From contig JBEIQI010000118.1 in the NCBI GenBank assembly GCA_040376605.1, positions 1-8,958 on the forward strand: a stretch of 8,958 bases of DNA, read 5' to 3'. This stretch comes from JANWKQ01 sp040376605. GTDB lineage: Bacteria; Bacteroidota; Bacteroidia; CAIKAF01. How positions within the stretch are numbered: the first letter of the stretch is position 1; each line of letters begins with the position of its first letter. Shown here in pieces: positions 1-6,620 of the stretch. The translations under genes were made by a program, and so were the position numbers. The notes beneath the pieces are model-generated. The model searched no databases. It saw only the letters and a list, made by a program, of their open reading frames with translations, and was not told where the DNA came from.

Positions 1-75
1 GTTGGCAAGCCTGTTAGCACGTTTGTTCCTAAACTAGAAAGAAAAGCACTTACAGAAATCCTGAAAGTTTACTAA
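1..75 (+). CDS. 3' end of an unidentified plus-strand gene (partial)
   Basis: Frame 1 is open from the window edge to a TAA at 73-75 and encodes 24 residues beginning VGKPVSTFVPK and ending EILKVY. The other two plus frames stop within the first 36 bases, so this is the only open plus reading. The tail is charged and looks like the C-terminus of a soluble protein. I do not recognise the family and assign no function. It converges on the minus-strand DUF2752 gene, whose stop codon occupies 77-79, so one base separates the two stops and there is no room for a terminator between them. Confidence is limited because only the end of the gene is visible. Confidence 0.55.
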   Translation, partial: VGKPVSTFVPKLERKALTEILKVY

Positions 76-76
76 A

Positions 77-382
77 TCAAGGGTAAAAACAAGATGCCGC
101 TTCGTAATACCATGGGGCATTTCCGGTAACTTTTAAAATATAATGAATGATCATTATCAGAAAAGTAAAAATGGCCAAAACCACCACCCATTTTAAACTT
201 ATTTTGAATGATTTCACCATTGATAGAACACCCACCAAGGTAAATAGCATAAATGGAATCAAGGCAGGATATAATGCTAAAGATTCTAAGAAGTCTCCAT
301 GCAATAAACTCAAAAATGACCTTTGAGCACCACATCCGGGGCACTCTACACCAAAATAATATTTTGAGAAACAGGTTAACAC
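77..382 (-). CDS. DUF2752 family small membrane protein 1
   Basis: A protein of about 101 residues with the DUF2752 hallmark CPGCG at residues 14-18, followed by AQRSFLSLLHGDF. Two hydrophobic segments follow, at about residues 37-56 and 63-85. The molecular function of DUF2752 is not known; members are short inner-membrane proteins with a conserved CxxC. The start is GTG (minus-strand complement of 380-382). The frame stays open upstream to about 430 without an ATG. I keep the GTG because, as I recall them, flavobacterial members of this subtype begin only a dozen or so residues before CPGCG. A CTG lies one codon upstream. There is no Shine-Dalgarno sequence. The gene lies after the 442-475 terminator, so it is either expressed by readthrough or has its own promoter, which I could not find. 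The C-terminus (APWYYEAASCFYP) is aromatic and adds a third cysteine. Confidence 0.85.
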   Translation of the reverse strand: MLTCFSKYYFGVECPGCGAQRSFLSLLHGDFLESLALYPALIPFMLFTLVGVLSMVKSFKISLKWVVVLAIFTFLIMIIHYILKVTGNAPWYYEAASCFYP

Positions 383-441
383 CAGATATTTATTTGAGAG
401 AATAAATTTACGATAATTGCAGTAATTAATTTAAGACCAAT

Positions 442-475
442 AAAAAAACCCACTATTACTTAGCGGGCTTTTTTT
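442..475. terminator. Bidirectional intrinsic terminator after the CCC-motif gene
   Basis: The plus strand reads AACCCACTA (447-455), loop TTACT, TAGCGGGCT (461-469). On the minus strand this gives a 9-bp stem that pairs fully, counting two G-T wobbles. An A-run (442-448) and a T-run (469-475) flank it, so it can act in either direction. It sits 16 bp past the stop of the CCC-motif gene and most simply ends the TM2-A / DUF2752-2 / CCC transcript. Confidence 0.8.
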
Positions 476-491
476 AACATTTGAAGGAATC

Positions 492-896
492 CTAAAATCC
501 TCTATTATATTTTTGATACTGTTCGAAACCTTCAGGCATATTACCTGTTGCTTGAAGAACCACAGCCACTATAACAAGTAAGATGATTATCAACGACAAA
601 ATAAGCCCAATAATACTCATCAATCTACCATTTTTTGCCTTGCGAAAGGAAGCTTCGGTATAAGCATCAGGATTTTGATTATAAGCCTTCATTGCCCCAT
701 TGGCCAAAACCAATCCAATGATACTTGTAATTAAACCAATAATATACCCATAGCAGCAACATAAAATGATTGAAGTACAAATTGATACAATACCCAACAC
801 AAATGCTCCCATTGAATTAGGTACCGGTTGTTGGTTTGTATTAACTGAAGGGCTTGTCCAATTGGCATTACCCTGATTATCCATATTGTTTTCCAT
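492..896 (-). CDS. CCC-motif membrane protein (DUF4190-like)
   Basis: A 134-residue integral membrane protein. The N-terminal ~28 residues are polar and rich in Asn, Gln and Pro, and are likely cytosolic. A hydrophobic hairpin follows at about residues 29-66, with three consecutive cysteines (C46-C48, in ILCCCYGYIIG) near its middle. Next comes a polar stretch (NGAMKAYNQNP...FRKAKNGR, 67-91), a last membrane segment at about 92-115, and a short tail ending EQYQKYNRGF. The CCC run followed by Y/G residues, the NPDAY-type linker and the final helix fit the Bacteroidota family named for its CCC motif. Its biochemical role is unknown to me. The start is the ATG at 894-896; Met5 is an alternative. 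The gene lies 64 bp downstream of DUF2752 protein 2 with no terminator between, suggesting one transcript, and a strong terminator follows it. The C-terminal tail resembles that of TM2 protein A. Confidence 0.85.
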   Translation of the reverse strand: MENNMDNQGNANWTSPSVNTNQQPVPNSMGAFVLGIVSICTSIILCCCYGYIIGLITSIIGLVLANGAMKAYNQNPDAYTEASFRKAKNGRLMSIIGLILSLIIILLVIVAVVLQATGNMPEGFEQYQKYNRGF

Positions 897-960
897 AATA
901 AAAAATTAGTTGTTGGTTTTATATTACCATTCAATAATGAATGAGTATAGATGTAATTAT

Positions 961-1275
961 TTATTTGGATAGTACCGGTTTGTTCGAATGCATTTTTCTA
1001 AATTTCAAAAAGCTTAGAATCAGAAGAAGCATACCAACAGGCAAAACCAAAAAAATCAACGGATTGTGATCCCAGGCCCGCTGTGGATTTAGCATTAACA
1101 ATTCAATAAAAGCAGAGGTAAGGCCACAACCCGGACAATGAAATCCTAGAAATGTTTTAAATAAACAAGGAATGGTGATATTAAAGCCAGTTATGATTTT
1201 AAGGCTACAGGAGAATAACATGTAACCAATAAAAGTGGAATAAATCCAGTTAGCATGTATATACCTTAATACCAT
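961..1275 (-). CDS. DUF2752 family small membrane protein 2
   Basis: A 104-residue protein. The first hydrophobic segment is at about residues 10-31 and is followed by a loop carrying C37. The signature HCPGCGLTSAFIELL has C47 and C50. A conserved-type AWDHNPL region follows at 67-73, then a last hydrophobic segment at about 73-90 and a basic tail (KFRKMHSNKPVLSK). This is the longer DUF2752 form, with a membrane helix before the cysteine motif; protein 1 lacks that helix and has AQRS instead of LTSA after CPGCG. The start is the ATG at 1273-1275. The gene begins 28 bp after the stop of TM2 protein A and precedes the CCC-motif gene by 64 bp, which supports a three-gene operon. Function is unknown; a lone CxxC in a membrane protein could be a thiol pair or half of a metal site completed by a partner. 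Confidence 0.85.
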   Translation of the reverse strand: MVLRYIHANWIYSTFIGYMLFSCSLKIITGFNITIPCLFKTFLGFHCPGCGLTSAFIELLMLNPQRAWDHNPLIFLVLPVGMLLLILSFLKFRKMHSNKPVLSK

Positions 1276-1303
1276 ATGTATTATTCAATCCTTGATTACA
1301 TAA

Positions 1304-1636
1304 TTAAAACCAAGGTCTTTTATTCTTCTGATAGGTTTCAAAAAAATCTTCATCCGACTTGGTAAGATATATAATACCCTCAATGAACGGAATGGCTCCT
1401 AAAGGAATAAACAAAAAAGTTCCTATACCACAGGTTATAAAAGAGAAAATAAATATAACCACAAAAGCTACTATATAAATAATACCTTCTTGATTATAAC
1501 CTAAAACAAATTTGTGAACACCAATAGTGCCCACTAATATAGCACATAATCCGGCGATCATTTTTTTATTTTCAACAGGCTTTTCAGGCACTGGAGGAAT
1601 TGGATTTGGGTTTGAGTTTGGATCAATAATTTCCAT
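1304..1636 (-). CDS. TM2 domain-containing protein A
   Basis: A 110-residue protein with a Pro/Asn-rich N-terminal tail (residues 1-24; NSNPNPIPPVPEKP) followed by a TM2 domain at about 24-95. The domain contains the diagnostic GTIGVHKFVLGY segment (36-47; compare the family pattern G-x-x-G-x-H-x-F-Y-x-G), two hydrophobic segments (about 53-72 and 73-91), and C31 and C69. The polar tail after the second helix ends ETYQKNKRPWF. TM2 domains are paired helices found across bacteria and eukaryotes, with no settled biochemical activity. The start is the ATG at 1634-1636, with no Shine-Dalgarno sequence. The gene lies immediately downstream of the 1670-1695 terminator, so it is probably the first gene of the TM2-A / DUF2752-2 / CCC transcript. 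No promoter matching TTTG-N17-23-TAnnTTTG is evident upstream. Confidence 0.88.
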   Translation of the reverse strand: MEIIDPNSNPNPIPPVPEKPVENKKMIAGLCAILVGTIGVHKFVLGYNQEGIIYIVAFVVIFIFSFITCGIGTFLFIPLGAIPFIEGIIYLTKSDEDFFETYQKNKRPWF

Positions 1637-1660
1637 ATGAGGAAGTTTAAAATTGGTTGA

Positions 1661-1695
1661 TTTAAAACAAAAGAGAGGACTGAAGCCCTCTCTTT
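1661..1695 (-). terminator. Intrinsic terminator after TM2 protein B
   Basis: A perfect 9-bp inverted repeat, AAAGAGAGG (1670-1678) and CCTCTCTTT (1687-1695), with an 8-nt loop. On the minus strand the stem is followed by TTTTGTTTT-like sequence (1661-1672 on plus), as expected downstream of the gene ending at 1715. It separates TM2-B from the TM2-A operon. Confidence 0.75.
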
Positions 1696-1714
1696 ATAAA
1701 CTGTTATTATATTC

Positions 1715-1966
1715 TTAAGACTCTAGATCACGACCATCGGCCATTTTCATTTTACCCATAAGAATCATGATTAAGTCATATAATGCCCAAAAATAACCGA
1801 TTCCACAAAGGAAGGTTAATAATAATTGTACCCACCAATTCTTATATCCCATCATATAACGGTGAATTCCGAAGCCTCCGGCAAACCAACAAATAAGTGC
1901 CATCATCATCTTTTTTTGTGCTGGTTTTTGTTCGCCGCCAGTTGTGTTTTGTGTTGTGTCTGACAT
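1715..1966 (-). CDS. TM2 domain-containing protein B
   Basis: A compact 83-residue TM2 protein. Residues 1-18 form a polar Thr/Gln-rich tail. MMMALICWFAGGFGIHRYMMGYK (about 20-42) is the TM2 signature with its Gly-x-His-Arg-Tyr motif. LLLTFLCGIGYFWALYDLIMILM (about 48-70) is the second helix. The C-terminus (KMKMADGRDLES) is short and polar. It has two cysteines, C26 and C54. It is clearly related in architecture to TM2 protein A but is shorter and lacks the YQK tail. The ATG at 1964-1966 is the only reasonable start. Its own terminator follows (1661-1695) and a 209-bp gap lies upstream, so it is probably monocistronic. The role of stand-alone bacterial TM2 proteins is unresolved; by analogy they are inner-membrane proteins of unknown partner. 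Confidence 0.88.
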   Translation of the reverse strand: MSDTTQNTTGGEQKPAQKKMMMALICWFAGGFGIHRYMMGYKNWWVQLLLTFLCGIGYFWALYDLIMILMGKMKMADGRDLES

Positions 1967-2155
1967 AGTAAATAGATTAATTGTTTATTTGCCTACTCTA
2001 TTTATTGGTTTTCGGCATACCCAAATTCAATATTTTGCGACTAATGTATAGAAATTATTCAAAAAGCAAACAAATAATTCGATAAACTTATTACTAAATT
2101 CATTAAACACCCCTAGTTTTTGAGTAAGTGCTTTTTTTGCGTACCCCCCTATTAG

Positions 2156-2179
2156 TAAAAAACTTAGGTAATAACCTAA
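2156..2179 (-). terminator. Weak terminator-like hairpin at the end of the glycosyltransferase gene
   Basis: The perfect inverted repeat TTAGGT-AATA-ACCTAA (2164-2179) overlaps the TAG stop of the gene ending at 2176. On the minus strand it is followed by AGTTTTTT. The stem is only 6 bp and AT-rich, so it would be a weak terminator, but the position and T-run are right. The rest of 1967-2156 holds no gene and no promoter motif I can defend. Confidence 0.4.
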
Positions 2180-3924
2180 TCATTATATCTTATCTCATAA
2201 AGCCAGGATCTCTCCTCCTGCCCAATGGTATGAACCAATTTAAGCTTTTGGGGATACTGTTTTAATATAAAGGATCCTACTTTATGCATGGTTGAAATGA
2301 GCCTATTCGTCTTTTTATGGGGTATGGCCCTTAAATCTGCTACTAAAATATGGGTTACCTTTCCTGTTTTGAATTTATTCAGCCAAAAATCAGCATCTTC
2401 CGATTCCACCACATAAACACCATACCACATTTGTTTTCCGGACGTAATGAAAGAAATGGTGGGTTTTCTGCAAGCTACGAGGCTTCCTTCAGGTAAGTTC
2501 TCGGCACACCAATCGCCCATTCTCGAATAATTAACCCAATCCTCCGTATAACCATAATATTTATCCCCACCCAAGTTTTTTTGCAAACAAGTTAAACTTT
2601 CGGGGGCCTTGGCAATTGTATTATAAAAACTACTCAGTAATACAATAGCAAATAACCCAGCAATGGGTCCTTGAATGAGTCTGAATTTTTTGGCTGTTAT
2701 ATAAAACCCATACCCTATAATCATTAAAATAAAGGGAAATAAAATGATCAGCAATCTATCCTGTCGATTATTGGCATGAATCCCGAAAAATATACCTCCA
2801 CACATAATTAAGGTGAATACCACCAGAAAAAAGGCTTCTTTGTTTTCTTTAAAAATTCGATATGAACTGTATATCAATAAAACGGTAATAAGGAGAGTAA
2901 CCATCCACGCAAGTTGCCGTTCATCATCTATAGTAGCACCATCTTCCGATAATTTATAACGGTTTTGAGGAAGAATATGTAAAAACCTAAAAAAGTGCAT
3001 GCTTGAATAGGTTTTAAGATTCTCCCCAAACCTACCTACAAAGCCAATAGCATCCAAGGTTCCCTGATCAGGTTTATAGGCATCTTTTAACATCATCTGC
3101 TCCCATTGTTTGGTAGTATTGGGCCCATACATAGCCTTTTCAACCTGTCCAATACCAATTTTGAATACAAGGAAACTAACGACAATATAAACGGCAAAAC
3201 GGTATTTTTTTTGAAGAATAAAATAGATAACCGGAGCAGCCAATCCGAAAATGGCCACCGTTTTTGTCATAGCCAAAAAAGCAAAAGACAAACCAATGAA
3301 CAACCATAGATACCAACGCTTCTTCAAATCTTCCAGAATGGTAGCTTCCTGTTCTTTCACTGCAACAATTTTCATTACCAACCACAATACCAATGCCTGC
3401 ACAAAAAGATAAAATGCTTCACTCCAGGTTTGGCTGGCATAATATTGCATATAATCACTCACCACAGCAAAGCCTACCATAAAGATGAGAATCATGTAGG
3501 GGATTTTTCTTCTAAAAGCCAACCAAGTTAAAACTATATGTGCTGAATAAAATATTAATGAAAACACTTTAAAAACAGTTAGCTTAAACCCGAAAACTTT
3601 CATTAATAAGGCAAGCATGAGAGGATATCCAGGACCTTGGTAATAGGGATATATCTTTTTAGTTAAAAAGGTATGAGCTCTTTCAATATAAGCACTATCA
3701 TCACCCCCAATTGAAACTTTTAAGTCGAATAATAAAACACTACAAATAAGTGATAATAAAAAAGTGCTCCACATCAACCACTTTTCATTTTTATAGGCAA
3801 ACGTCTCAAACTTCTCAAATAAGGATTGACCAAGCACCTTATCCTGTTTTGGTTTTGCAGAAGCTTTTGATTTAGATACCTCTTTCCCCTTACTAATGGA
3901 GTTTTGTTTAGGTTGCTTTTTCAT
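2176..3924 (-). CDS. Polytopic GT-C-type (ArnT/PMT-like) glycosyltransferase family protein
   Basis: A 582-residue protein. Residues 1-45 are Lys/Ser/Gln-rich and cytosolic. About ten hydrophobic segments follow between residues 50 and 440. The first periplasmic loop after helix 1 carries IGGDDSAYIERAHTF (72-86) and then QGPGYPLMLALL (96-107). An acidic residue in this loop followed by a P-G-x-P type segment is characteristic of GT-C lipid-linked sugar transferases (PMT/ArnT, GT39/GT83), where the Asp is catalytic; D75 or D76 would be the candidate. SEAFYLFVQAL (168-178) fits the next conserved helix. Residues 440-582 form a soluble C-terminal domain, probably periplasmic. If active it would transfer a sugar from a polyprenyl-phosphate donor outside the cytoplasmic membrane; the acceptor is unknown. 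The gene starts 18 bp after parC ends, with no terminator between, so co-transcription is likely. The family call is by motif and topology, not by search. Confidence 0.65.
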   Translation of the reverse strand: MKKQPKQNSISKGKEVSKSKASAKPKQDKVLGQSLFEKFETFAYKNEKWLMWSTFLLSLICSVLLFDLKVSIGGDDSAYIERAHTFLTKKIYPYYQGPGYPLMLALLMKVFGFKLTVFKVFSLIFYSAHIVLTWLAFRRKIPYMILIFMVGFAVVSDYMQYYASQTWSEAFYLFVQALVLWLVMKIVAVKEQEATILEDLKKRWYLWLFIGLSFAFLAMTKTVAIFGLAAPVIYFILQKKYRFAVYIVVSFLVFKIGIGQVEKAMYGPNTTKQWEQMMLKDAYKPDQGTLDAIGFVGRFGENLKTYSSMHFFRFLHILPQNRYKLSEDGATIDDERQLAWMVTLLITVLLIYSSYRIFKENKEAFFLVVFTLIMCGGIFFGIHANNRQDRLLIILFPFILMIIGYGFYITAKKFRLIQGPIAGLFAIVLLSSFYNTIAKAPESLTCLQKNLGGDKYYGYTEDWVNYSRMGDWCAENLPEGSLVACRKPTISFITSGKQMWYGVYVVESEDADFWLNKFKTGKVTHILVADLRAIPHKKTNRLISTMHKVGSFILKQYPQKLKLVHTIGQEERSWLYEIRYND

Positions 3925-3942
3925 ATCTTAATGATACTTTAT

Positions 3943-6495
3943 CTAGAATAATTTTTTCTGATCGTCATCCTTTTCCAGATCAATCTCTTTGTTGGTACCT
4001 GATCTGATCTCCTTTGGCTCCGGTTTAGATGGCATCCAGTCTAACTGTTTAATATCCTTAAAGTTTAACTTAGTCCCCTTTGCCTTTTCCGATTTACTTG
4101 GACTAAATTCATTGACATCAATATCCTGGGTCATATTACCTTTAAAAATTCCATAAGTAACCCGTAAGATTGGGAAGGTATCAAAACTCAATAAAAGGAT
4201 TTTACTTTTTTCATGTTCGGTAATAAAGTGAATATTCTTATCCATTACCTCAGGCTGAAATCTTTTCACCCAATATTCCTTTTTTAATCCATCATAATAC
4301 ACAGCGGTAATTACTCTGGCAGGATTATATTTCATAATAACCATCGGATCATCATCAAACTGCAGAATAGTCCCTGGTTTTATAACCCTATAAACACCAT
4401 TCGGGTTTATATTAATAATTTTTTCTTCCTCCTTAAAACCACCTAAAGAAATTCCTCTATCCTCTGTATTAATTCTTTTCACCGCCGGATCGTACCAATA
4501 CTTAAGCAATTCAAGAGTTGACTCACCTTTTGATTTACTTACAATTTTACGAATCGGGAACTTACTTAAAACATTTCCTTGAGAATTTCTTCCTTTTACT
4601 CCGAGTTCAGTTAAATCAATATCAAAAACCTGCTTTTTTAATTTAGGTCTTGGCTTTAAATAAATTGTAAGAATCTCCGATTCGCCCTGAGGATTCACAC
4701 TAAAATAAAGTACTTTACTATTCTTGGTCCCTTTTGTTAAATCGTATTCTTTGTCACGAATAATTCCGGTAACATTAAAACGTTTCATCATGATGGCACC
4801 ATTTAATCCATCCCTGTAAACCATATGATAAATGGTTCGTTCATCATCCTTATGCCAAATGGCCACATGTAAAATTCCTTTTCCAATATAAGCCTTATCA
4901 CTTACCTTAGATACCGTCATGGTTCCATCATCTCTAAAGACAATAAGGTCATCCACATCAGCACAATCATCTATAAACGTTGCTCCTTTTAAGCCCGTTC
5001 CTACAAAACCATTTTCATAATCCACATAAAGCTTTTCGCTTCTAATAACAATCTGCTTTACTTCAATGGTTTCAAAGCTCCGAATCTCCGTTTTTCTTTC
5101 TCTACCCTTCCCATATTTTTTCTTAAGATCCTTAAAATATTCAATGGCAAAAGGAATTAAGTTTTTAAGTTTATCCTTTACTTCCTTAATACTATTTTCT
5201 AACCCCTTAATCTGCTCATTCAGATCATCAATATCCAATTTATAAATCCTACGAACCGGTTTTTCGGTTAGTTTAATAATATCCTCTCGGGTAATTTCTC
5301 TTTTTAGCTTTTTGGTAAAGGGTACAAAAGCCTTCGCAATACCTTCAAGCACCTTTTCCCACGTACCATATTTTTTTTCAAGCTCCTTGTATATTTTCTC
5401 CTCGAAGAATATTTTTTCTAAGGACGTATAATGCCATTTTTCCTGTAACTCCGCTAAACTAATTTCCAACTCCCTTTTTAAAAGCTCCAAGGTATTATGG
5501 GTACTCACCCTTAATATCTCATCAACCGGCATAAAAATTGGCTTGTTCTGCACAATTACACAGGAGTTCGGCGAGATACTCATTTCACAATCGGTAAAGG
5601 CGTATAAGGCATCAACGGTAACATCCGGACTAATACCAGGTGTTAAATGAATGAGGATTTCTACATTCTCGGCAGTATTGTCCTCCACCTTTTTTATCTT
5701 GATTTTACCTTTATCCCCGGCACTCACTATTGAGTCAATTAACTGACCGGTAGTTGTTCCAAAAGGAATTTCAGTAATCATAATGGTCTTATGATCCACA
5801 ATTGAAAGCTTAGCCCTTACTCTAATTTTCCCCCCACGTAATCCACTGTTGTATTTGCTAAAGTCCGCCATTCCACCTGTAGGAAAATCAGGTAAAATTT
5901 GGGTTTTTCTATTTCTTAAAATATCAATGGAAGCATCAATCAATTCAATAAAATTATGCGGCATAATTTTACAAGCCAAACCAACCGCAATACCTTCAAC
6001 ACCTTGTGCCAATAAAAGAGGAAATTTAGCCGGATGAGTTACAGGTTCTTTATTCCTGCCATCATAACTAACACTCCAATTGGTAGTTTTATCATTAAAT
6101 ACCACATCCAGGGCAAACTTGGTTAGGCGAGCCTCAATATATCTGCTTGCCGCAGCACTATCCCCGGTTAAAATATTCCCCCAGTTCCCTTGGCAATCAA
6201 TCAATAAATCCTTTTGACCCATTTGGACCATGGCATCATTAATAGATGCATCCCCATGCGGGTGATACTTCATGGTATTCCCAATAACATTGGCCACCTT
6301 ATTATACCTACCATCCTCCAGCTCATACATAGAGTGAAGAATTCTCCTTTGCACAGGTTTTAAACCATCCTCTATGGCAGGCACAGCACGCTCTAAAATA
6401 ACATAAGAGGCATAATCCAGAAAGTAGGTTTGATACATTCCAGGCAAGGAGGCCTCATTTTCCGAACTAAAAAGATGATCTGATTCTTCTGGCAT
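3943..6495 (-). CDS. parC: DNA topoisomerase IV subunit A (ParC-type)
   Basis: An 850-residue type IIA topoisomerase A subunit, the DNA cleavage and rejoining half that works with ParE to decatenate chromosomes. Visible landmarks are GLKPVQRRILHSM (44-56); the quinolone-determining helix KYHPHGDASINDAMVQMGQ (76-94); NWGN (104-107); and SRYIEARLTKFA (117-128) with catalytic Tyr119 and Arg118. EIPFGTTTG (242-250) lies in the tower region. A Lys/Glu-rich coiled coil at about 405-465 is followed by a beta-pinwheel domain (about 470-800) and an acidic/Lys-rich tail ending DDDQKKLF. The canonical GyrA box (QRRGGKG) is absent. VKGRNSQG (633-640) stands in its place, which favours ParC over GyrA. The Ser of the quinolone site is Ala83; the acidic partner is Asp87. 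No parE is present in this window. A candidate promoter lies 35-63 bp upstream of the ATG. Confidence 0.93.
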   Translation of the reverse strand: MPEESDHLFSSENEASLPGMYQTYFLDYASYVILERAVPAIEDGLKPVQRRILHSMYELEDGRYNKVANVIGNTMKYHPHGDASINDAMVQMGQKDLLIDCQGNWGNILTGDSAAASRYIEARLTKFALDVVFNDKTTNWSVSYDGRNKEPVTHPAKFPLLLAQGVEGIAVGLACKIMPHNFIELIDASIDILRNRKTQILPDFPTGGMADFSKYNSGLRGGKIRVRAKLSIVDHKTIMITEIPFGTTTGQLIDSIVSAGDKGKIKIKKVEDNTAENVEILIHLTPGISPDVTVDALYAFTDCEMSISPNSCVIVQNKPIFMPVDEILRVSTHNTLELLKRELEISLAELQEKWHYTSLEKIFFEEKIYKELEKKYGTWEKVLEGIAKAFVPFTKKLKREITREDIIKLTEKPVRRIYKLDIDDLNEQIKGLENSIKEVKDKLKNLIPFAIEYFKDLKKKYGKGRERKTEIRSFETIEVKQIVIRSEKLYVDYENGFVGTGLKGATFIDDCADVDDLIVFRDDGTMTVSKVSDKAYIGKGILHVAIWHKDDERTIYHMVYRDGLNGAIMMKRFNVTGIIRDKEYDLTKGTKNSKVLYFSVNPQGESEILTIYLKPRPKLKKQVFDIDLTELGVKGRNSQGNVLSKFPIRKIVSKSKGESTLELLKYWYDPAVKRINTEDRGISLGGFKEEEKIININPNGVYRVIKPGTILQFDDDPMVIMKYNPARVITAVYYDGLKKEYWVKRFQPEVMDKNIHFITEHEKSKILLLSFDTFPILRVTYGIFKGNMTQDIDVNEFSPSKSEKAKGTKLNFKDIKQLDWMPSKPEPKEIRSGTNKEIDLEKDDDQKKLF

Positions 6496-6529
6496 TTCCC
6501 AATTAACTATTCACGCAAAAATAAGCAGG

Positions 6530-6558
6530 CAAACCTAAGAAGTCACATAATCTTCAAA
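6530..6558 (-). promoter_or_regulatory. Candidate Bacteroidota-type promoter for parC
   Basis: The minus strand carries TTTG (6555-6558), 17 bases, then TAGGTTTG (6530-6537). The flavobacterial sigma-A consensus is TTG - N17-23 - TAnnTTTG. This would place transcription start near 6525 and give a leader of about 30 nt before the parC ATG. A second -7-like match (TATTTTTG, 6516-6523) has no correctly spaced upstream TTG. Confidence 0.45.
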
Positions 6559-6620
6559 TAAATTGCTAACAGCCTGTTATTTAAAAGGAAATTAAGTCAA
6601 TTATAACCGTAAATCCCTGT

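Noticed and set aside
72..344. A 90-codon minus-strand frame overlapping DUF2752 protein 1
   Set aside because: It lies out of frame over a gene with a clear CPGCG signature and has no family features itself.
1967..2110. A promoter for TM2 protein B
   Set aside because: I looked on the minus strand for TTTG/TTG with a correctly spaced TAnnTTTG and found only partial matches, so none is annotated.
2113..2167. Imperfect inverted repeat (CTAGTTTTTGAGTAA and the reverse of TTAGTAAAAAACTTAG)
   Set aside because: The arms are AT-rich with mismatches and a gap and are separated by about 25 bases. This level of pairing is expected by chance in such DNA, so I did not call it an operator or riboswitch.
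3106..3385. Open frames on both strands within the glycosyltransferase gene
   Set aside because: They are short, lie inside a long well-formed gene, and have no recognisable motif.
3943..6495. Calling the topoisomerase subunit GyrA
   Set aside because: There is no QRRGGKG-type GyrA box; VKGRNSQG occupies that position and the linker and tail look ParC-like.
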